Part shown: in pieces, positions 15,401 to 23,763 of the stretch
How the letters are laid out: every line of letters starts with the position of its first letter
Position numbering within the stretch: the first letter of the stretch is position 1
From: Oscillibacter sp.
GTDB taxonomy: Bacteria; Bacillota; Clostridia; Oscillospirales; Oscillospiraceae
Direction of reading: 5' to 3'
Assembly: GCA_003539495.1 (NCBI GenBank)
Contig: DPPB01000008.1
Coordinates: 5,551-48,534 of the forward strand
Length of the DNA stretch: 42,984 nucleotides
Position numbers and translations under genes: made by a program
The notes under the pieces: generated by a model
Databases searched by the model: none
What the model saw: the letters and a program-made list of their open reading frames with translations, nothing else
Told to the model about the DNA's origin: nothing

Positions 15401-16936
15401 ATGGATAAGCGGAGGGAGAGCTCCCAAACCAGACGCATCCGCCGCACAAAGGTGGATTGGTTTGGTATCATCATGATGTTTGTGCTGCTGGTGTGCAGCC
15501 TGGCCATTTTTGCCCGGCTCATGGCCACCAAGATGCTCACAACCACCAACCTGGTGCTGATTATGGCGGCGCTGCTGGTGGTGAACGGACTGCATATTTT
15601 CGTGCAGCTGCCCCTGCGGCGCAATAAGCTGGGCAAGCTGATCTGCGGCGTTTTGGCCGTGCTTCTGTCGGCGGGCATGATCTATGGCACCGTGGCTGCC
15701 GGTGCGGTGCAGTCCGCACTGAACAAGATTTCCGGCGTTATGGTGGAAAAGCAGGTGACAGCGGTGATCGTCATGAAGGAGGACGAGGCCACGGATCTGG
15801 GCGATACCAAGGGCTACCGCTTCGGCATCCTGGCGAACCGCGATACAAATAACACCCAGCAGATCCTCTCCGCCATGGAAAAGAGCATGGGCAAGGTGGA
15901 GACTGCGTCTTATGATACGCCTGCCGAAATGGCGGACGCATTGTATGACGATGAAGTCCAGGCCCTGATTCTCAACGAGGGGTATATCCCCCTGCTGACG
16001 GAGCAGGAGAACTATCGGGATTTCTCTGACCGTACTAAAATTATCTACGAGTACATCACCGAGCATGAGATCACCGCTATCAAGCCCACCGGCTCCATTA
16101 CCAAGCAGCCCTTCGTGGTCTATTGCAGCGGCAGTGATGAGCGGGATTCCGACATCAATGCCAAGACCCGCAGCGATGTGAATATCCTGGCGGTGGTGAA
16201 TCCCAAGACCCGGCAGATCCTGCTCATCAATACCCCCCGGGATTATTACCTGCCCCTGGCCTTCAACGGCGAGATGGATAAGCTGACCCACGCGGGACTC
16301 TACGGCATACAGGAGAGCATGGCCGTACTGGATAACCTCTACGGCACCAAGACCTCCTACTATGGCCGGGTCAATTTCTGGGGCCTTATCGACATCGTGG
16401 ATGCTCTGGGCGGCATTGATGTGTATTCCGACTATTCCTTTGAAACATCGGCGGGGGATGTAGCGGGCTACGGCTATAGGACCTATAGCTATACCGAGGG
16501 CTGGAACCATCTGGACGGGCTGGAGGCCTTGATGTTTGCCCGGGAGCGCCATTCCTTCTCCGACGGTGATAATCAGCGTGGCCGGAATCAGATGAAGGTC
16601 GTCCAGGCCATCATCGAAAAGATCACCTCCCCCAGCGTGCTGTCCAATTATCAGGATCTGCTCAAGGCCATGTCAGACAATTGTGTCACCAACATCTCCT
16701 ACGATCAGATTACCTCCCTGGTGCAGATGATGCAGAAGGAGGGCTTCTCCTGGAACATTCAGGCCATGTCCGCCCGGGAGGGGAGCGGTGATACTTACCA
16801 GTATTGTTACTCAGCCCCCGGTGATCCTCTGTATGTCATGCCGCCGGATTATGAGTATATCAATACCATCAAGAGCGTGGTCGATCAGGTGATGAACGGT
16901 GAGGAGATTGTTATTCCCTCGGAGCCGACGGAATAA
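15401..16936 (+). CDS. LytR-CpsA-Psr (LCP) family polysaccharide-to-cell-wall ligase
   Basis: LCP enzymes transfer the completed glycopolymer from its lipid carrier to peptidoglycan outside the membrane. This 511-residue protein has a basic cytoplasmic N-terminus and three hydrophobic segments between about 20 and 115. An extracellular accessory region follows (about 120-250). The catalytic LCP domain has SDVNILAVVNPKTRQ, LLINTPRDYYLPL (about 272-285) with a substrate-phosphate-binding arginine, and FARERHSFSDGDNQRGRNQM (about 378-397). A strong ribosome binding site, AAAGGAG, precedes the ATG. Its presence inside the operon indicates a wall-linked Gram-positive polymer rather than LPS O-antigen. 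Confidence 0.92.
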   Translation: MDKRRESSQTRRIRRTKVDWFGIIMMFVLLVCSLAIFARLMATKMLTTTNLVLIMAALLVVNGLHIFVQLPLRRNKLGKLICGVLAVLLSAGMIYGTVAAGAVQSALNKISGVMVEKQVTAVIVMKEDEATDLGDTKGYRFGILANRDTNNTQQILSAMEKSMGKVETASYDTPAEMADALYDDEVQALILNEGYIPLLTEQENYRDFSDRTKIIYEYITEHEITAIKPTGSITKQPFVVYCSGSDERDSDINAKTRSDVNILAVVNPKTRQILLINTPRDYYLPLAFNGEMDKLTHAGLYGIQESMAVLDNLYGTKTSYYGRVNFWGLIDIVDALGGIDVYSDYSFETSAGDVAGYGYRTYSYTEGWNHLDGLEALMFARERHSFSDGDNQRGRNQMKVVQAIIEKITSPSVLSNYQDLLKAMSDNCVTNISYDQITSLVQMMQKEGFSWNIQAMSAREGSGDTYQYCYSAPGDPLYVMPPDYEYINTIKSVVDQVMNGEEIVIPSEPTE

Positions 16937-16997
16937 ATAAGCAGGGGGCATCGCCCTCCAGTGGGCGATACTTCTGTAAGACGGAGAGAGAGAAGCA

Positions 16998-17906
16998 ATG
17001 ACGGAAATCGGATTTACGCATCAACAAAAGCTCACAGGGCACCTGTTTGCCCTGTTCACGACCTTGGTGTGGGGCAGCTGCTTCGTGCTGACCAAGGTGA
17101 TGCTTCAGGCTTTTACCCCCATCCAGATCATTCCCCTGCGCATGGGCCTGGCCTATTTGGCCCTGTGGGCTCTGCGCCCTAAAACCATGAAGCTGCCCTG
17201 GAGGGATGAGCTGATGTTCATCCTCATCGGCATCACCGGCGGCAGCGTCTATTTCTACCTGCAAAATACCGCCGCGGCCCATACCTCTGCTGCCAACGTC
17301 AGCATATTGGTTTCCATGTCCCCCATCCTCACGGTGCTTTTGGCGCAGCTGTTCTCCCGCAAGGGCGAGAAGCTGGGCAAATGGGTGTATATCGGTGCAG
17401 TGGTGGCTATTGTGGGTGTGGTGCTGGTGGTGCTCAACGGAACACTGTCCTTCCACCTGAGCCCTTTGGGTGACCTGCTGGCCCTGGCCGCGGCCCTGGC
17501 CTGGGCGGTGTACTCTATCCTCATTAAGAAGTATACCGAGCGGTATGACAACTTCCTTGTCACTCGCCGGGTGTTTTTGTGGGCCTTTATCACCGCCGTT
17601 CCTCTGATGCTCATCACCGACGGCATGCCCAGCCTGACGCCCCTGTTCACCCAGCCCGGCATTCTCCTGAGCTGGCTGTTTTTGGGCGTGTTCGGCAATG
17701 CCGTGTGCTTTGCCCTTTGGAACATTGCCTTTAGGCGCCTGGGTGTGGTCATCACCAACAATTACCTCTATGCCACGCCCTTTGTCACGGTGGTGGCGGG
17801 CTGGCTGCTGCTGGATGAGAAGATCTCCTTCATGAGCATCATCGGTGCGGTGCTCATCACCCTGGGCGTGATCTTTGCCAATAAGCAGACGGAAAAGACG
17901 GCCTGA
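16998..17906 (+). CDS. EamA/DMT family transporter
   Basis: A 302-residue polytopic membrane protein with ten hydrophobic segments arranged as two five-helix EamA repeats (about 10-145 and 155-295). Typical pieces are TLVWGSCFVLTKVML at the start, VYFYLQNTAAAHTSAANVSILVSMSPILT in the first half and WNIAFRRLGVVITNNYLYATPFVT in the second. Family members export metabolites or nucleotide-linked compounds; the substrate here is unknown. Placement between LCP and glycosyltransferase genes may reflect co-regulation or transport related to polymer synthesis, but a passenger gene is equally possible. GGAGAGAG precedes the ATG. Confidence 0.88.
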   Translation: MTEIGFTHQQKLTGHLFALFTTLVWGSCFVLTKVMLQAFTPIQIIPLRMGLAYLALWALRPKTMKLPWRDELMFILIGITGGSVYFYLQNTAAAHTSAANVSILVSMSPILTVLLAQLFSRKGEKLGKWVYIGAVVAIVGVVLVVLNGTLSFHLSPLGDLLALAAALAWAVYSILIKKYTERYDNFLVTRRVFLWAFITAVPLMLITDGMPSLTPLFTQPGILLSWLFLGVFGNAVCFALWNIAFRRLGVVITNNYLYATPFVTVVAGWLLLDEKISFMSIIGAVLITLGVIFANKQTEKTA

Positions 17907-17949
17907 AAACGGCCCTTATAGGGCCCACGGGAGGAAAGGAAAGCAGTTC

Positions 17950-19047
17950 ATGAACATTTTATTTTTGTCCTATGGCCGCTTCGAGTATGACGGCCGGCAG
18001 CGGGAGCTGATCAAGGTCTGCAAGCAATTGGGCAAGACCTATTACCTGACGTGCGCAGGGGAGGACTATGTCCCGGCGGAGCCGGAGCATATCTGCTTCC
18101 GCCCAGCCGGCCGGGGGGCGTATTTGGCGTTCATCCGCCGGGCCGCTCACCTGTTTGAGGAGCTGGGGAATATCGATGTGGTGTTTGCCGATAACCGCAA
18201 GGCCACCGTCCCGGCTCTGCGCATCAAGAAGAAGCACCCCGGCGTCCGGATCATACAGGATGCCCGGGAGCTGTATCTGCGCTCGGAGATGACCAGCTTC
18301 ACCAGCCGTGTGGGCTGCATATTTGAGGAAAAGCTGTATAAAAAGGCGGATGTCATCATCGCCGCCAACGACTATCGCGCCCGGCGCATGCAGCAGGAGT
18401 ATGCCCTGCAGAAAAAGCCCCTGGTCTATGAGAATCTGCGCCGCCTGACGTATAGTCCCGACGCGGACCCGGCGCAGCTGGCGCAGCGCTTTGGGGACCT
18501 GCTGACAGGGGACGGCTGGCGGATCATTTCTACCTCCGGCTGCTCGCTCCAGCGCACCAATGACAAGCTGGTGGAGGCCATGGCCAAGGTCAAGCGGCCC
18601 TGCACGCTGTTTCTCGTGGGCGGCAGCACCGCACAGGAGAAGGCAGCAATAGAGGCGCTCATCCGCGCAAACGATCTGCACTGCGTCCACATCCTGGGCC
18701 AGCTGGGCCAGAACGAGCTGAAGTATTTGATCGACCACTGCCATATCGGCATCGTGAATTACGGCCAGTATGACAGCAACAATATGTACTGCGCCTCGGG
18801 CAAGCTCTATGAGTTCCTGTATGAGGGCAAGCCCGTTGTTACCACCACCAATCCGCCGCTGCTGGATCTGTGCCGGGCCTGGGGTGTGGGGGAGGCCTCC
18901 GACACCTATGCTGACGCCATCGACAAGGTGACCGGTTCGTATGACGACTATTGCCGGCGTGTGCAGCAGGCGGTGCAGAGCATGTGCATTGAGGATAACA
19001 ACCAAAAGCTGGTAGAGCAGCTGAAGCAGGCCCTGGGCCTGTCATGA
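17950..19047 (+). CDS. Glycosyltransferase (GT4-like)
   Basis: A 365-residue GT-B type glycosyltransferase expected to extend the repeat unit. The N-terminal domain starts MNILFLSYGRFEYDGRQREL. The middle has RIIQDARELYLRSEM, the segment where GT4 enzymes carry DLW/DARE-like residues. The C-terminal donor domain includes ISTSGCSLQRTNDKLVEAM and GKLYEFLYEGKPVVTTTNPP, with the acidic nucleotide-binding pattern. The start at 17950 follows a GGGAGGAAAGGA purine tract; longer in-frame starts overlap the previous gene and lack a site. The donor sugar is not predictable. Confidence 0.85.
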   Translation: MNILFLSYGRFEYDGRQRELIKVCKQLGKTYYLTCAGEDYVPAEPEHICFRPAGRGAYLAFIRRAAHLFEELGNIDVVFADNRKATVPALRIKKKHPGVRIIQDARELYLRSEMTSFTSRVGCIFEEKLYKKADVIIAANDYRARRMQQEYALQKKPLVYENLRRLTYSPDADPAQLAQRFGDLLTGDGWRIISTSGCSLQRTNDKLVEAMAKVKRPCTLFLVGGSTAQEKAAIEALIRANDLHCVHILGQLGQNELKYLIDHCHIGIVNYGQYDSNNMYCASGKLYEFLYEGKPVVTTTNPPLLDLCRAWGVGEASDTYADAIDKVTGSYDDYCRRVQQAVQSMCIEDNNQKLVEQLKQALGLS

Positions 19048-19061
19048 GAGGGGAGAGGCGC

Positions 19062-19910
19062 ATGGAAACGGAGATCCGGACGGAAGAGCTGAAGCAGCTG
19101 GAGCTGGGTGTGCTTTGCTATATCCGGGATAAATGCAGAGAAAACGGGCTGAAATATTACCTGATGTACGGTACCCTCATCGGTGCTGTGCGCCACAAGG
19201 GTTTCATCCCCTGGGACGATGATGTGGATATCGCCATGTTCCGGGCGGATTTCATGAAGCTCCTTTCTGCCATCGGGGCCGATACAGGGAGCCATTATGC
19301 GGTTTTGTCCATGTATAACGTGCCCGATTATCCCTTTTCCCTGGCCAAGGTGGTGGACACGCGCACCCGTCTGGTGCAGCACGGCGTCATCGGTACCCAC
19401 GAAAAGCTGGGCGCCTATGTGGACATCTTTCTCATTGATGCCGTCCCGGACGATGATCGGGCCTATGACCAACTGGTGCGCCGGGTTCGCACATGCAGCC
19501 GCAGGTGCTACCTGTCCCAAAGAAAGCTGGTCCTGCGAAAGGGGCAGCTGGTAAAGGATATCTGCCTGGCGCTGGTCTCCCTGCCCTATAAGCTGTTTTG
19601 CCCGGCCTCCAAGGCCATCCGCAAGCTGGACCGGGTCAGCGCGTCCTATGAAAGCACCCCCACAAAGCGCGCGGGCATTTTCATGGATACCTTCAACCAA
19701 AAGGAGTCCACCCTGACCCGGGAGCAGTGGGCGGATACCGTGGAAATGGAGTTTGAAGGAGAGGAGTTCACGGCGCCGGCCTGCTATGATGAGCTGCTGC
19801 GCCGGACCTATGGAGACTATATGCAGCTCCCGCCCAAGGAGCAGCAGGTGACGCATCACGACTTTGACATCACCTGGCGGGCGCGGGAAGCGGAACGGGC
19901 CGGCCGGTGA
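19062..19910 (+). CDS. LicD family phosphotransferase
   Basis: LicD enzymes transfer phosphocholine or other phospho-substituents from CDP-linked donors to sugars in surface polymers. The 282-residue protein has the defining segment LMYGTLIGAVRHKGFIPWDD followed by DVDIAM (together about 34-59), whose acidic residues hold the catalytic metals. Further family features are YVDIFLIDAVPDDD and a C-terminal YGDYMQLPP. No licA/B/C choline genes are in the window, so another phospho-group such as phosphoglycerol or phosphoribitol is possible. The ATG at 19062 is preferred because AGGGGAG precedes it; an alternative at 19044 overlaps the upstream stop as ATGA. Confidence 0.9.
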   Translation: METEIRTEELKQLELGVLCYIRDKCRENGLKYYLMYGTLIGAVRHKGFIPWDDDVDIAMFRADFMKLLSAIGADTGSHYAVLSMYNVPDYPFSLAKVVDTRTRLVQHGVIGTHEKLGAYVDIFLIDAVPDDDRAYDQLVRRVRTCSRRCYLSQRKLVLRKGQLVKDICLALVSLPYKLFCPASKAIRKLDRVSASYESTPTKRAGIFMDTFNQKESTLTREQWADTVEMEFEGEEFTAPACYDELLRRTYGDYMQLPPKEQQVTHHDFDITWRAREAERAGR

Positions 19911-19932
19911 GCCGGAAAAAGGAATTTAAGCA

Positions 19933-21219
19933 ATGGTTGTCTTTCTAAGCGTCATCCAGTTTCTGTGCATCGTTGTGATCATGGTGCTGGAGTTCAATAA
20001 AAAATCACCGGCTGTGTTTTTGTGGGCCACGGTCTTCCTGATGTTCGGCGTCATGCACATGGTATCCTGCATCGCCGGGACCAATGCCTACTCGGGCGCA
20101 GTTTTGAATGAGGCGTCCCTGTTTGTCATCGGCTTTTGCGCTGTCTATGCCCTTACGCGCATCCTGCTGCTGAAGGGCCGCGTCACCACCCCCTACCCGT
20201 ATCTGGAGGATGGCTACCTCACGCAGCTTTCCAGACAGGTGAGCCGGGCGGAGAGCACCTTCTTTTTCGTGGTGCTGTGCGTGGCAGTGGTGGCAGATAT
20301 TGCAGACAAGGTCATCGCCATGGGCGGCCTGGGCAACACGTCCTGGGGCGCGTCCCGGGAGATGCAGCAGTCCTACCTGAATATTTCGCAGATCACGTCG
20401 GTGATTTTCCTGCTGCTGTCGGGCCTGCTGCTTTATGCGCTGATGCGCCGGCATTATACCTATGCTGGTATGGTGGCGCTGGTGATTTTGATAAAGGTGG
20501 TCATTTCCCGCAACCGGGTGGAGGTCATCCCCCTGTTTGCCTGTTTGCTGGGCTATTATCTTATCAAGCGCCGGCGCATCACCATCAAGATGGGGATCTT
20601 CTGCTTGATCTGCGCGTGCTTGGTGATCTATGTGGTCTACGCCCTGCGGGCCTACCGCTGGTACGGGACCATAGATAATTTCCTCCATACGGTCACCTTT
20701 CAGAATTTCAACGAGCAGATCCTGGAGTTTTTCCGGGAGGATAACGGCGAGCTGGGTCTGCGCAAGTGGTTTTACTACTATATCGATGGGGATAATCAGT
20801 TCAAGGACTTCGGTCAGGGGCACAGCTACCTGCGTGTGCTGATGACCTTTATCCCCACCCGGTTCTCTCTGGGTTTAAAACCGGCTGATTTTGCGCAGGC
20901 TATGGGCAGTGCCATCGGTATGATCCCCGGGGGCAGTATGCACCCCACCCTGTTTGGCGATGCCTATGCCAACTTCGGCATTTGGGGCATTTTTGCCGGC
21001 GCCTTCTGGGCGGGCTATGTGACCCTGGCCGACAAGATTATGGAGTTTTTGAGAAACGATATCTGCGTTTTCTTCGCCTATACCATCTGCGCCTACGCCT
21101 ATGTGGTGGAGGGCCGCGGAGCCATCTATAACGGCAATGTAATGATGGCCTACGGCCTGGTGGTGCTGATGGTGCTGTATGTGGCGAAAAGAAGAGTAGG
21201 GTACTATGTCCGAAAATAA
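19933..21219 (+). CDS. wzy: Wzy-like oligosaccharide repeat-unit polymerase
   Basis: A polytopic membrane protein of 428 residues with about ten to twelve hydrophobic segments and a large extracellular loop in the second half (about 235-320, including RWYGTIDNFLHTVTFQNFNEQ). The topology is that of O-antigen/capsule polymerases, which join lipid-linked repeat units at the outer membrane face. PGGSMHPTLFGDAYANFGIWG, near residues 332-352, resembles the motif region seen in Gram-positive oligosaccharide polymerases. Primary sequence in this family is poorly conserved, so the call depends on topology and on its place directly before wzx, whose start it overlaps by 14 bases. Confidence 0.8.
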   Translation: MVVFLSVIQFLCIVVIMVLEFNKKSPAVFLWATVFLMFGVMHMVSCIAGTNAYSGAVLNEASLFVIGFCAVYALTRILLLKGRVTTPYPYLEDGYLTQLSRQVSRAESTFFFVVLCVAVVADIADKVIAMGGLGNTSWGASREMQQSYLNISQITSVIFLLLSGLLLYALMRRHYTYAGMVALVILIKVVISRNRVEVIPLFACLLGYYLIKRRRITIKMGIFCLICACLVIYVVYALRAYRWYGTIDNFLHTVTFQNFNEQILEFFREDNGELGLRKWFYYYIDGDNQFKDFGQGHSYLRVLMTFIPTRFSLGLKPADFAQAMGSAIGMIPGGSMHPTLFGDAYANFGIWGIFAGAFWAGYVTLADKIMEFLRNDICVFFAYTICAYAYVVEGRGAIYNGNVMMAYGLVVLMVLYVAKRRVGYYVRK

Positions 21220-22627
21220 ATACACAAGGCTTGCAAAGGATACGGCGGTTTTTGCTGCCGGCAATTTGCTGACAAAGCTGATATACTTTTTCATGGTGCC
21301 GCTGTACACCTCGGCAATGACCACGGCGCAGTATGGCCGGGCGGAGATGCTCAACACCCTGGTGGACATCGTCTACCCCATCGCCACCATGTATGTGGTG
21401 GACGCCATGTACCGTTTCACCATTGATGACGATGCAGACCTGCAGCAGACCTATGGCATCACCGTGCGCATCACCGTGTGGTCCATCGTCCTTGTGACCC
21501 TTGGCTCGGTGGGTGTCAGTTTAATCCGCCGGGATATAGACGCGCTGCTGTTCGGGGCGCTGTATATCTCCTTCAGTATTTATAAGGTGGTGCTGCAGTT
21601 TGCCCGGGGCCTGGGCCGGAATATCCCCTTTGCCATTGCCGGTGTGCTCAACGCCCTGGTTCTCACGGGGATGAACGTGCTGCTGCTGGTGGTATTTCGC
21701 TGCGGCGTAGAGGGGTATATCCTCGCCATCATCGTGGCCAATGTAGCCGCCTCAGTCTATATTTTCCTGGCCACGGGGCAAAAGCGCTACTGCACCCGGC
21801 ACTTTAAGCCCGACCGCGCCCTGCGCCGGTCCATGCTGCGCTACTCCATCCCCTGCGTACCCAATATGCTGTGCTGGTGGGTGGTAAACGTTTCAGACCG
21901 CTACATGCTGCAGTATATGATCGGTGACGCCGTCTGCGGCGTTTATACGGCGGCCAGCAAGCTGCCGGCGGTCCTGTCCACCTTCTCCACTATATTCCAG
22001 CAGGCCTGGCAGTATTCTGCGGTCAAGGAGAGCGGCAGCGAGGATCGGGACACGTTCTATTCCGAAATATTCACATGCCTCTCCGCCTTTGTGCTGTGCC
22101 TGGCGTCGGTGGTGACGCTGGCAACGGACGTGCTGTGTCGCATCGTCCTGCAAAAGGAGTTTTATGAGGGCCGTTTTCTGCTGCCCATTCTGTTGGCGGC
22201 GGCAGTCTATAGCTGCTATGCGGCCTATTTCGGCACATTCTATTCGGTGGTCAAAAACAATGTCATGTCCATGATATCCACCATTGCGGCGGCTGTGTGC
22301 AACGTAGTGCTGAACCTGCTGCTGATCCCCCGGATGGAGGGCCTGGGCGCGGCCTATGCCACCCTGGCCAGCTATATCGTCATGGCCGCGATCCGGGTGA
22401 TCGATACAAAGAAATATGTGCGCCACAAGGTCTGCCTGTGGAACATTCTGCTGCAGAATGTGCTGCTTCTGGCGGAGGCGGCGGTCATGACCGGCACCGC
22501 CGGCTATCGCTACCCTCTGGCCGCAGTGCTGACGGCGGCCATCCTGCTGCTGAACGGCAAAACCATTATGGTCATTTGCAAGAGATTGCTTTCAAAAATC
22601 AGAGAATACAGAGGTGGAACGAAATGA
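21206..22627 (+). CDS. wzx: Wzx-like lipid-linked oligosaccharide flippase
   Basis: A 473-residue polytopic protein of the polysaccharide-transport branch of the MOP superfamily. It translocates the undecaprenyl-linked repeat unit across the membrane. It opens with NKYTRLAKDTAVFAAGNLLTKL and FFMVPLYTSAMTTAQYGRAEM, the usual first-helix region of Wzx/RfbX proteins. Later segments RYSIPCVPNMLCWWVVNVSDRYML and GVYTAASKLPAVLS are also typical. About 12-14 hydrophobic segments are present. The gene overlaps wzy by 14 bases and shares an ATGA overlap with the epimerase gene, showing tight coupling of the assembly genes. Confidence 0.92.
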   Translation: MSENKYTRLAKDTAVFAAGNLLTKLIYFFMVPLYTSAMTTAQYGRAEMLNTLVDIVYPIATMYVVDAMYRFTIDDDADLQQTYGITVRITVWSIVLVTLGSVGVSLIRRDIDALLFGALYISFSIYKVVLQFARGLGRNIPFAIAGVLNALVLTGMNVLLLVVFRCGVEGYILAIIVANVAASVYIFLATGQKRYCTRHFKPDRALRRSMLRYSIPCVPNMLCWWVVNVSDRYMLQYMIGDAVCGVYTAASKLPAVLSTFSTIFQQAWQYSAVKESGSEDRDTFYSEIFTCLSAFVLCLASVVTLATDVLCRIVLQKEFYEGRFLLPILLAAAVYSCYAAYFGTFYSVVKNNVMSMISTIAAAVCNVVLNLLLIPRMEGLGAAYATLASYIVMAAIRVIDTKKYVRHKVCLWNILLQNVLLLAEAAVMTGTAGYRYPLAAVLTAAILLLNGKTIMVICKRLLSKIREYRGGTK

Positions 22628-23727
22628 GCAAGAAGATACTCCTGGTATTTGGTACCAGACCCGAAGCCATCAAAATGTGCCCCCTGGTCAACGAGCTGAA
22701 AAGCCGGCCGGAGTTTACTACCGTGGTCTGCACCACCGGGCAGCATAAATCTATGCTGGAGCAGGTGATGCGCGCCTTCCGTGTGCAGGCGGATTATGAC
22801 CTGTCTATTATGAAGCAGGGGCAGACGCTCTTTGACGTCACTCAGGCAATTTTGGAGAAGCTCCCCCCGGTGCTGGAGCGGGAAAAGCCGGATGTGGTCC
22901 TGGTCCATGGGGACACCTCCACCACCTTTTCCACGGCCCTGGCCTGCTTCTACCTGCGCATCCCCGTGGGGCATGTGGAGGCCGGCCTGCGGACCTACGA
23001 CCTGTATTCCCCCTATCCGGAGGAGTTTAACCGCCAGGCGGTGGGCATCGTCGCTCGCTACCACTTTGCACCTACGGAGAACGCCCGGCAGAACCTGCTG
23101 CGGGAGGGGAAGGATCCCAGCCACATTTTTGTCACCGGCAACACCGCCATTGATGCTCTGCGCACCACGGTGACCGAGCACTATACCCAGGAAAATCTGG
23201 AGTGGGCGGCTGGCAGCCGCCTGATCCTGCTCACGGCGCACCGCCGGGAGAATCTGGGTCAGCCCATGCACGAGATGTTCCGCGCCATTCGCCGGATTAT
23301 GGACGAGTATGCGGATGTTAAGCTCATTTATCCCATCCATATGAATCCCCAGGTGCGTCAGATCGCCTCTGAGGAGCTGACCGGCTGCGACCGCATCCGC
23401 CTTATTGAACCCCTGGATGTGCTGGACTTCCACAATTTCATGGCGGCCAGCTACCTGATCCTTACAGACAGCGGCGGCATCCAGGAGGAGGCCCCCTCCT
23501 TGGGCAAGCCCGTCCTGGTCATGCGCAACACCACCGAGCGCCCGGAGGGCATCGCCGCCGGTACGCTGAAGCTGGTGGGGACGGAGGAGGAGCCCATCTA
23601 TCAGAATATCAAGCAGCTCTTGGACGATCCGGGGGCTTACAAGCGGATGAGCCAGGCGTCCAACCCCTACGGAGATGGCTATGCCAGCGCCCGCATTGCG
23701 GATATACTCAAAAAGGAACTGCTGTAA
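22624..23727 (+). CDS. UDP-HexNAc 2-epimerase (WecB/WbpI family)
   Basis: A non-hydrolysing 2-epimerase of 367 residues. Signatures include VFGTRPEAIKM (8-18), TGQHKSML, VHGDTSTTFSTALACFY (94-110), GHVEAGLRTYDLYSPYPEE and LTDSGGIQEEAPSLGKP. WecB makes UDP-ManNAc from UDP-GlcNAc; the close relative WbpI converts UDP-2,3-diacetamido-glucuronate to the manno form. Because wbpA, wbpB, wbpD and wbpE are in the same operon, WbpI-type activity giving UDP-ManNAc3NAcA is the more economical reading, but motifs alone do not separate the two. The ATG shares bases with the wzx stop (ATGA), which excludes the much longer upstream frame. Confidence 0.88.
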   Translation: MSKKILLVFGTRPEAIKMCPLVNELKSRPEFTTVVCTTGQHKSMLEQVMRAFRVQADYDLSIMKQGQTLFDVTQAILEKLPPVLEREKPDVVLVHGDTSTTFSTALACFYLRIPVGHVEAGLRTYDLYSPYPEEFNRQAVGIVARYHFAPTENARQNLLREGKDPSHIFVTGNTAIDALRTTVTEHYTQENLEWAAGSRLILLTAHRRENLGQPMHEMFRAIRRIMDEYADVKLIYPIHMNPQVRQIASEELTGCDRIRLIEPLDVLDFHNFMAASYLILTDSGGIQEEAPSLGKPVLVMRNTTERPEGIAAGTLKLVGTEEEPIYQNIKQLLDDPGAYKRMSQASNPYGDGYASARIADILKKELL

Positions 23728-23763
23728 ACGGCCATAAACCGTCAGTATCGGAAAGGAACAGCT

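Noticed and set aside
9856..15678. Long minus-strand open frames opposite the glycosyltransferase, wbp and LCP genes
   Set aside because: They mirror the codon structure of clear plus-strand genes, have compositions rich in His, Gly and Ile, and lack ribosome binding sites and domains.
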